The notes under the pieces: model-generated | What the model saw: the letters and a program-made list of their open reading frames with translations, nothing else | Told to the model about the DNA's origin: nothing | Database searches by the model: none | Position numbers and translations under genes: made by a program | Source of the DNA: Liolophura sinensis | Taxonomy: Eukaryota > Mollusca > Polyplacophora > Chitonida > Chitonidae | NCBI RefSeq assembly: GCF_032854445.1 | Contig: NC_088296.1 | Location: forward strand, 22,993,853 to 23,057,852 | Direction of reading: 5' to 3' | DNA length: 64,000 nt | Part shown: one piece after another, positions 46,601 to 55,600 of the stretch | Numbering within the stretch: the first letter of the stretch is position 1 | Layout: each line of letters starts with the position of its first letter

Positions 46601-49600
46601 GGTGAACGTTGTATTATAAGTTCTATCATTTAAAGCAATCAATTTAATAAATAAAAGTCAGAAAATAGCAGATATGGAATGGATTGAGCAGACATGTGTT
46701 TAAGACTCACCATACACCCATCCTATGACAAAGGATTGGACAAAATTGACTGTTACCAAGGAAAGAGCACCAATGTACCAGTCCAGTAGGATATAGCAAT
46801 ACATTCCGCCCTGCGACAAATGGTGGAAAAGTGGGGATAAACTTTAATAATTGCAAGAAAGGCTGAAAGCTGTGCAACAATATAAAAGGCATCTAATTTT
46901 GGGCTCAAACTTTCTGTGTACACATTCAATGTGTTACACTGAATTCGATGGCCATAGACTAAAGTGAAACCTGCAACACATGGTGAAAAGGTGGGGATAA
47001 ATGCTATTCATTGCAAGAAGAGAACACAACGCTGCTAATTTTTAAGATTAAGGACAAATGATTTTGGGCTCACTGCTTTTTGTATTGAATTGTACGCACA
47101 TAAATCAAGGTGAATCTTAAGTATTAATTGCATACACCACCTGTTATTGTTAACATTGATATTTACTACTCCCAGCGTTATTAATTATAATGTCTATAGA
47201 GAAGATGCCCCAACGATCGACATATCGTTCTGTATTTCACAGAAGAGAAGCTCTTGTCGTTAACAATGGAAATAAGTTAATGCCCAATGATGACTGCACG
47301 GTTTAGTATTATGGCAATTGACTGCTTGTTTAGCTATCCGCTTCTACAAAATAAATATGGGTCTATATCTTGGTAAATCATCGCGTATTGCAGAAAGTGT
47401 ATATTCGATTGTAGACTAAACCCACCTGCGACATGAAAAGCAATGAAAGGATGTTGTTGATAACGCAGAATATCAAAGCTGTCAAGGTCTTCCTCTTCCC
47501 AACTGTTTTTGGGAACGCGTCGCAAATACCGCCGATGAAGACTTCTACCATGCCAAACTATGGACAAATGAAATAGACCGCATAGATCGTTAAATCAGAC
47601 AGAGGTTTGGAGTGCCATAAGTACGCATGCTTAGATCGGGTCATACAGGGGTTAAACGAGGTCACATGACAGTTCAAACAGTACGTGGGAAGACCAAACA
47701 GCATCCTGGGATGGTTGTGGTTTTGCCACGGACTCTGCCCCGTTTCCTCCCACGATAATGCTTGCTGCTGTTGTGTAAGTGAAATATTCCTAACAACGAC
47801 GTAAAACGCCAATCAAATAAATAAATAAATGACCATACATACTTATGCTACAACATAGGAAGCGACAACCAGGACTCATCTTAGTTCTAGTTTGTTCTTT
47901 GTTTTGGTTGTTAATTTCTTTTTTAATGTGCGTACTTGGTCCCTCAACATCGTGGTAAACAGAGCTCATTTCGCTAAATGGCAGTGTCAAGAATATTCTG
48001 GTTTAAGTAGGTAGTACTTGCACTTGTGATAAATTAGGCGAACGTTAAAATGATGTAATACATATCTGAACCAGCACGAGACACTCACAAATAGAAAGGC
48101 GGCATGTGTGTTAATCCCGTAAGGTGGCGCTAGTGTGAAGCACCATTGTTACTTCAAAAACTTTCTGTCTGTATTGTGTGGGCATAATGAGGGGCTGGGA
48201 AACGAACGTTTGACGTCAATAAAACGTCGTCAAGGACCTACTGCCAGTTGTTTGACTGAGCTCCCCATTATGCTGAGGTGTTCCAAAATATTTTATTTAT
48301 TATAGAGAAAAGCTTAAAAAAGTAATGTGTACATTCCTCCCCTTCTCCCTCCCCTACACCCTACCGCCCCCCCCCCCAACTATCATCCTCTCCTACACCC
48401 CCACCCCCCAACCACCCCACCCCTCTGCGGTCCTCGCTGCCACTCTTCTTCACCCACCCCGCTCTCCCTCCTCATTCCCCACCCCGCTCCCCTATTCCTC
48501 CCCCTGCCCGGGGTAACAGTCAATTACGTACATTTACCAAAACTTTGGCAGGAGTGATTATCCGGGGCAATAGGAGGAATTTCGACCGACTTCTAAAGTC
48601 CCCATGAATAGTCACAGAGGGATTGCATTATCTTGTTTTAAATTTATAGAACGTGTTTAATTATGAATTCCTGAGTTTAAGTTGGAATTGCAAACAGTTA
48701 GGGTTTTTGTTTGCATCACTGATTCGTTTCCTGACTGGAGAGTCAGTGCTAGATGAGACATTATAAATTACATTTATGTTTCATTTGCTGACTGATACTA
48801 TACGTACTTGGGAATCCACAGCGAGGAAGAATACACACGTAAAAAACAGGAATGACCAAAGTTGCGGAACAGGAAGTAAAGCGGCCGTGAAAGGATAAGT
48901 CACAAACGACAGACCGGGACCTGAAAAACAAAAACAATAATTTCAGCCAAGGAGATGCTGAACTGCGCAGTTTTAAATACACTGGTCCAGCTATCACACT
49001 TTGTAAAGAATATTGGTTGAAGACAGGAGTTACCCTTTCCATCTTTGATCCTCATAACGCTACTGCGTATACTTCAGGCTTGTTCCTTATGGCTGACAAG
49101 ATACACGTATATACATTTTAGCGCGCTTCTTTCACCGGGGAGATTTTTTTTATTTATTTGATTGATGTTTTTCGCCGAACTAAAAAATCTTTCACTTATA
49201 CGACGGCGGCCAGCATTAGGGTGAGAAGAAATCGGACAGATCTCTGGGGAGACCAACGACCATCCGCAGGTTGAAGGCAGACCTTCCCACGTACATCTGG
49301 AGAGGAAGCCAGCATGAGCTGGACACCGAGGAGAGCCGGGATCAATGCATGGTAGGTATCTGTGTGTGCTTGTGTGTATATATTTATATACATACGCATG
49401 CTTAGATTTTCACGTAGTACGTACCACTCTTTTTAGTCACATTGCGACTGTTTGTGTGCAGATACTGTGTCGCAGCAACCAAAGTGTTGCTGCCACTGAA
49501 GTATCATACCAAAGGCACATTATACTGACACTGGGTCAACCAGTCTTTGATTCCTTGCTCTAACCTGTCAGTGCTAATCGGCAATCGTGGCAGCCACAAA

Positions 49601-52600
49601 GTGACATCCTGATGCAGTCATGATTTAGAGTAGTACCCTTTTTAACTGGTTTTAACTCAAGAACAACAGCCCTTCATCAGATTTCTCACAAACATGATAA
49701 CTCAAAGCCTGCGATTTCATTAAGTCATACGAAAATAATCATATTAATATTTCTACTTAAGTGTAGTGCCCTAACTTTCATGGCGTTATTCAGTGAAAGG
49801 GGCACCAACAAAGTGCTGTAGACTCCCCGCGACACGTTCGCTTCTCTGCATTCAAAGTTTGACACATGCAACATCTTGAAAGCGGTGTAAAAACACCAAA
49901 AACACTTCTGACGTTTTATGAAATTGTACGAAAAAACTTTTAAGCAAAAAGTTACAGACAGACCTGAATTTGGGAGCTGATCGATAGGGACGGACGTAAT
50001 ATAAGAAGCATGTCCCAGCACCGTGAATATTGCAAAACCGGCAAGTAAACTGGATAGTGGAATTATAAAACCCAACATCATACAGTCCCTGTGAAAATAA
50101 AAGAATTTTAGTTTAAAAAAAAATCAGCAATAAAGTAAATAACGTACACGCGAACCTTCAATGTTTTCACACTAAAACCAATGGATTTATTTTGTATTCC
50201 TACTTGCAACTCATTTGTCAGAACAAAGATAAATATATATGCAGGATAAGAAGTTACTTATTTATCTGGCGTTTATGCCTACATTGGCATACCTACTTAA
50301 TGGCATTATTGTGGAAATCACTGTGACTAGCAAATGTGGTCACTGCGCCCCATCCGGCCCCTAGTGAGTAGATTCCAGCAAGAAAGCCTTCCAACCAAAC
50401 CTACAACACACGACTTCTTCATTCCTAATGCCACAGCAGTGATACGAAATTTACTAATGAGAACTGTTAATAGCTTGCCTTGAACCTGCTTCTCTTTGAT
50501 GTTGATGCAATAAATTGGTATACAGCAGAAGAAACACAATGCGGACAGAATTTTATCTTTAATTATAAAACATGTCGACTTTTAGAATCGTTTTAACACG
50601 AAAAATGGTATAAATCTGACTTTTACTGAAAAGGCAATACTTCGTGATACTCTTGGTATATATGTGTACATTTGGTTTGATTAGCAAATATGGATTTTTT
50701 ACCCAAAAGTCTTCGGTATAGTCTCTTAAAATCGTACATTTCCAACTCGATATGAAAACCAAAAACGGACAGTGCATGCACCGCAATTAGTTAAATCTGA
50801 CTTTTGGGAGTTTCGAGTTCGAACTTTTTTTTTGCTAAAGGTAAAAACAGTCCTGCTGTGTCACTGACTTGTGGAAAATTTTAGGCAACATTTGTGGACA
50901 TCACTTTTCAGATCACTTCTCTAACTGTGTTGAAGGGACACATGACAAAGCTTTCCTTTAGAAATTTCCGAAGTTCGCAAATGTTCAGCTCCTCAATTTT
51001 CTCCATAGTTTATCTACTCGAAATAACTTTTTGGAACTGTTTCTGGACGTCACTGTTATAGTACATCTGATGCCGCAGTAGTTGCTTGACGTTTTGGACA
51101 GGTCACATGATACAGTAAGATTTTGTTTGTACCTTTAGCGGTAAAAGAGTTTGAAATCGAAACTCCGCTGTTCTTTCTAGCAAGATGGTGGACATTGCAA
51201 GATATGAAAAGGGTCGTGATCTTGGTTATTCACAGTCAACTTAGGTTTACATTCTATTTGTACATCTTTGTACGAGTGGTTCCGTATCGACCTAAGCGTG
51301 GCAAAGAACATGGTATATTCTTCTTTGTTATATGCATGTAAATTATAAATTCTATGCTGCTAGCAAACTGTACTTTCAACTCATAACACTGACTGGTTAC
51401 ATGTGAATGAACTTTGTCTTGCGTAGCTTTGAACACTTCTACGACCTTACTGAAATTCGTGCATGCATTTATTCTTCAAAAGTCTTGTAGAAAAACAATG
51501 AACAGTTTAATCTGAAATTGTGATAAAGAGTCAGCTGTAAAAACTAGTGACCGAAGATGATAACCAAAAATATTTTCCGTTTGAAATCTTTCCGTGTAAA
51601 AATATTAATCTAAACAAATAAAACAAAAAACATATAAAGAATATATGCTCGAGGTGTTACGTTGGGCTTAGCAATTTTCAGTCATACATATATGATGAAG
51701 AGGAGTTATTACAGTAAACAGTTTTAAGTCTTTGTTATGACCTAAGCTGGTATTGATCCCAGACATTGGAACAGACATTTTTATGCCAGTCGTCAAGCAT
51801 AATGAATGCTTTGGAGTCAATAACTGAAAGGAAGAAAGAAGCTGTTGTTAATCAAATTCTGATCACAAAAAAAAACCTCACCTGTGACGTCCCAAGTTTC
51901 TCCCACTTGGGAACGATAAAGAAGGCCACGCCGTCTAATGCTCCCGGTAATGTAGCGCCTTTGATCGTAATGATGAGCATGAGGAGGAAAGGCAGTGTGG
52001 CTGTGACGTAAACCACCTTCAAAAAACACCAAATGTCGTAGCTTGTACTATTATTTTACGCTTTGAACATGTGCAATCAAATGTCGCACATTGATGTATT
52101 ATTTTACACTTTGAACACATGCAATAACATATCGGTCCTTGTCTTTATTATTTCATGCTTTACATACATCGAAACAATTGCCGTACCTTCAGTTATTATT
52201 CCACGCATTTCGTACATCCAAAGAAATTGTTGTAGTCCTACACTGTATGGTTATTCCATACTGTACATTTGTACATCGTATAAAATCCCATGCCCTGTAT
52301 CATTATTTCACGCGTTGCCAACATCCAATAAAATGTTGTTGTTATTATTCACTTATTGCATTCATTCAATGAAATCTTGTGCCTTGTATTATTTCATGGT
52401 TCGCATTCATCCATTAAATGTCATACATTGTATTATTACTTCATGCGATGAAATGTCAGTTTTTGCATTATTATTTAATTCTTTGAACATGTATAATCAA
52501 AAGAATTTTCTCACGTGTTAAAGGGCGATTAGCTCATGTTCAGGGTAAAAGCAACCGAAATACCTTGAAATTATTCACTAACAACGAGTCTGACATTTTT

Positions 52601-55600
52601 AGTCCCATCCCTGGGCTTCCGATTTTCTTCGGATCACTGAGACTCCTTCTCTTTATATGTTAACAGTTTTATTTGTTATCTATATATACTGTTTCTTAAA
52701 TATTCATTTGAGAAGTGGCGATAAGCGGTATTTTGGAAGTGGTTTTTGTGATTATCGACGTCGAACGGCATGCCATGATCAGCGCGTGTATGGAATCAGG
52801 GCCCTTTTAGCACGTCGGATTTTGTGTAATTCTGTGTATTTTAAGTTGTCGTTTTTCGCTGCCAGCCCACCATTTTTGGTGTACAGTTGCATGCTTGGTA
52901 TCAACTTGATGGAAATTGTCTAAACCGGGCAGAGTTAAAACTTGTGGGTTTTAAATGATGAACATTTGAAATTCTGGGCGAGAGGACACAAGGAGACAGG
53001 TGGTGATGAGGCTGTCAATTCCCTTGGTGTTGCTAAGCACCCGCCCCAGATGCTGGCATAGGAAGGTCCAGATTTTGGTGGTCGACATAAGTGAGGATTT
53101 TTATGGCTGTTTTGTCACAGGTATTCACCAAAGGGTATTTACCATGGAAAGACTGGGACCTAGTCACAGCACTAAACGTTAACATTGTCGTTTATGGAAA
53201 ATTAATAGGGGTCTACGGCCATTCACAAATTTCGAACTTCTCTCACAAATTGAGTCATTCAGCGCTTTGCGCCAAGCACTTGGAAATCTAAAGCAACAGC
53301 TAATCCAGCGCGGGCTTTATTCAGTCATGCGACGGAGAAATCCATTTTGTAGCCATTACAGCCAAGTCTACAGTTCTGGCAGAACAATCCAGGAGGAGCC
53401 GTTCTACACAAAAAGAGGAGTGGTACCGTTTTATGCTTGATTTTTGACATATTGACTGTGGTTTTCACGATATCTTCGGGACTGGCTGTTAGCTTGTCTC
53501 CGTGAGATAATAGTACTTGAACGCTGGATGCAATGTGGCCTTTCGAATGGCTCTCTATAGTAGGCAATTTTACGCCTGGTTTTCTCCTGATCTTCAAACT
53601 ATTGTTACATTACTCACCATACCGGAGGTGTTTGATTTTTTTGTATATAATTTCAAATTCGGTAATTGGGTAACAGGAAAACCAACGCATGATCCGTGCG
53701 GGTCATTCAGCTTTTTTTCTGAATTTTTGCTTTAGTGTATTTTGGAACCAATACAGTCCTTGTAGTTTCTAACTTTTAAACTAAAATTCGTACAGATCTA
53801 AAATAACATTTTATATCTGACCAGCCTGGAACTTTGGATTCCTTTACACAACACTACAAATGTGATCAGGCACGCGGCAGATAGACGCACAAAGCGTCCT
53901 CCAGTTCGGTGACCCTATCTCCTCAATTCAACACATGACTCGAGTGGGCCCTTTCAGCTTTTTGTGTATTTTTGGTCTTGTGCCTTTTAGAACCAGTATT
54001 ACCAGTAATTTGTAACTTTTAATCTATTTAGCTTTTACAGATATCGTATAATATTTTATATCTCACCAGTCTGGAGCTTTTGATTCCCTTACACAGCACC
54101 AGGAATGTGATCAGCCACGCGGCGCACAGACACAGGGAAGTCTTCCAGTTCAGGGACCCTATCTCCTCAATACCGGGGGATATACCGAGAACGTGTCTCC
54201 TGTGGACATAAAAGACGTTCATGTATGTAACGTTGTCACACTGTTATAATGTAATAGCCCTTAAGTAAATAAATTATCAAAGTATTGCTGCTGGCGCAAA
54301 CCTGTCAACTACATTGAATTTCGTATGGAGTGAGAAAAAGCGGAATCCATTGACTTCAAACGGAATCGAGCGTTTCCTTAATGGCTGATTGGCCTGAAGA
54401 TATAGACTAAGCAATTGGCCTTTCTCTTCAATGATATCGCATGCAAAATAGTCCTTGTATCAACCACGGCAACCATAATTTATTGTAAGTTTGCAGTAGA
54501 ATGATTTTAATGATTACCTCAAACTCATTTCCAAATCAGACTTGAAGGAGAACAGGTTCCATACGTCTCGGTGTTTGTATAATTCTGGTATCAGTCACTT
54601 TAAACAATATTAGACTATAAAAATGCCCACTTAAATCCAGCAAACAATCACATTGTAAGTGAACTACGTGTAATTGGGTCGAATTTAAATAATGCTACTA
54701 AACTACGCGAAAAGGGGACACTTTTCTTTGGTGTCAGTAAAATTTATCTATCCGAAAAAGAAAGGAAAAAAGACTTTAGTGCACATGTATTTCTGTACCT
54801 CTTAAGGTAAACAGTATGTTTTTACGGCAACTCAGAACGGCACACTTTTAAAGAGGACGTACACAAGGACTATGCAAGCTAAACTTATACGCCGTAAATG
54901 AATGTGCCTATGCAAATTTATAACAATTAGTGTGTACATGTCGCACCATCTTGTACAAGATTACTTTTACAGTATATACAACCAGATCAAATATCAGATT
55001 GCCGTACTGCCAATATTCTTCAGTGGATAGCACTCACCCGCCCCTGACTGATTGGATGTCCACATCAGCCCGGTAGATTCGTTCAGTATGCCCCCAGCTG
55101 ATATACACGATGGTGAATTCCACGCGTGGCCACACGTGGTCCAAGGCATAGGGTCACTGAAAGTCATCGCTGCATAGTAGAGACACCAGCTCACCAGAGA
55201 ATTGTAGTATAGGGCACAGCATGCTGATAACAAGGGTACCGACGATGCCCACACCTATAACATATATCACAACAGTGATATTAAGTCCATGATCTTCTTA
55301 TTAGTGTATAAACAATGCATTTCGCATTTTCAATATCAATGTGGTTCACACAATATACAGTATGTGAGATTCTCTTTTCACCTGCCACCAAATCTGACAT
55401 TGTGTGACTCCACGCGGGCGCTACAATCGAAGCCCGGTCGAATCGCTGTTTGACTTACATAAGCAACAGTAAATTACCTGGAGCAACGAAACTTACACAA
55501 CGTACATCACTACTGATCTTCTTTCGCATGATACCAAAGTTGACATCATCCACATCAAAGGGGCGCAATCGAATCGCCGTCGAATCGCCTACTGGCTCAT

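Noticed and set aside
52657-53291. Several 60-90 codon plus-strand frames in gene B intron 4
   Set aside because: No motif, no splice logic, and overlapping alternatives in different frames.
55031-55036. GTGAGT inside gene B exon 3 as the true donor
   Set aside because: Its phase does not fit exon 4, and it would drop the VLSTEEYWQ end that matches gene A. Kept only as a possible cryptic donor.
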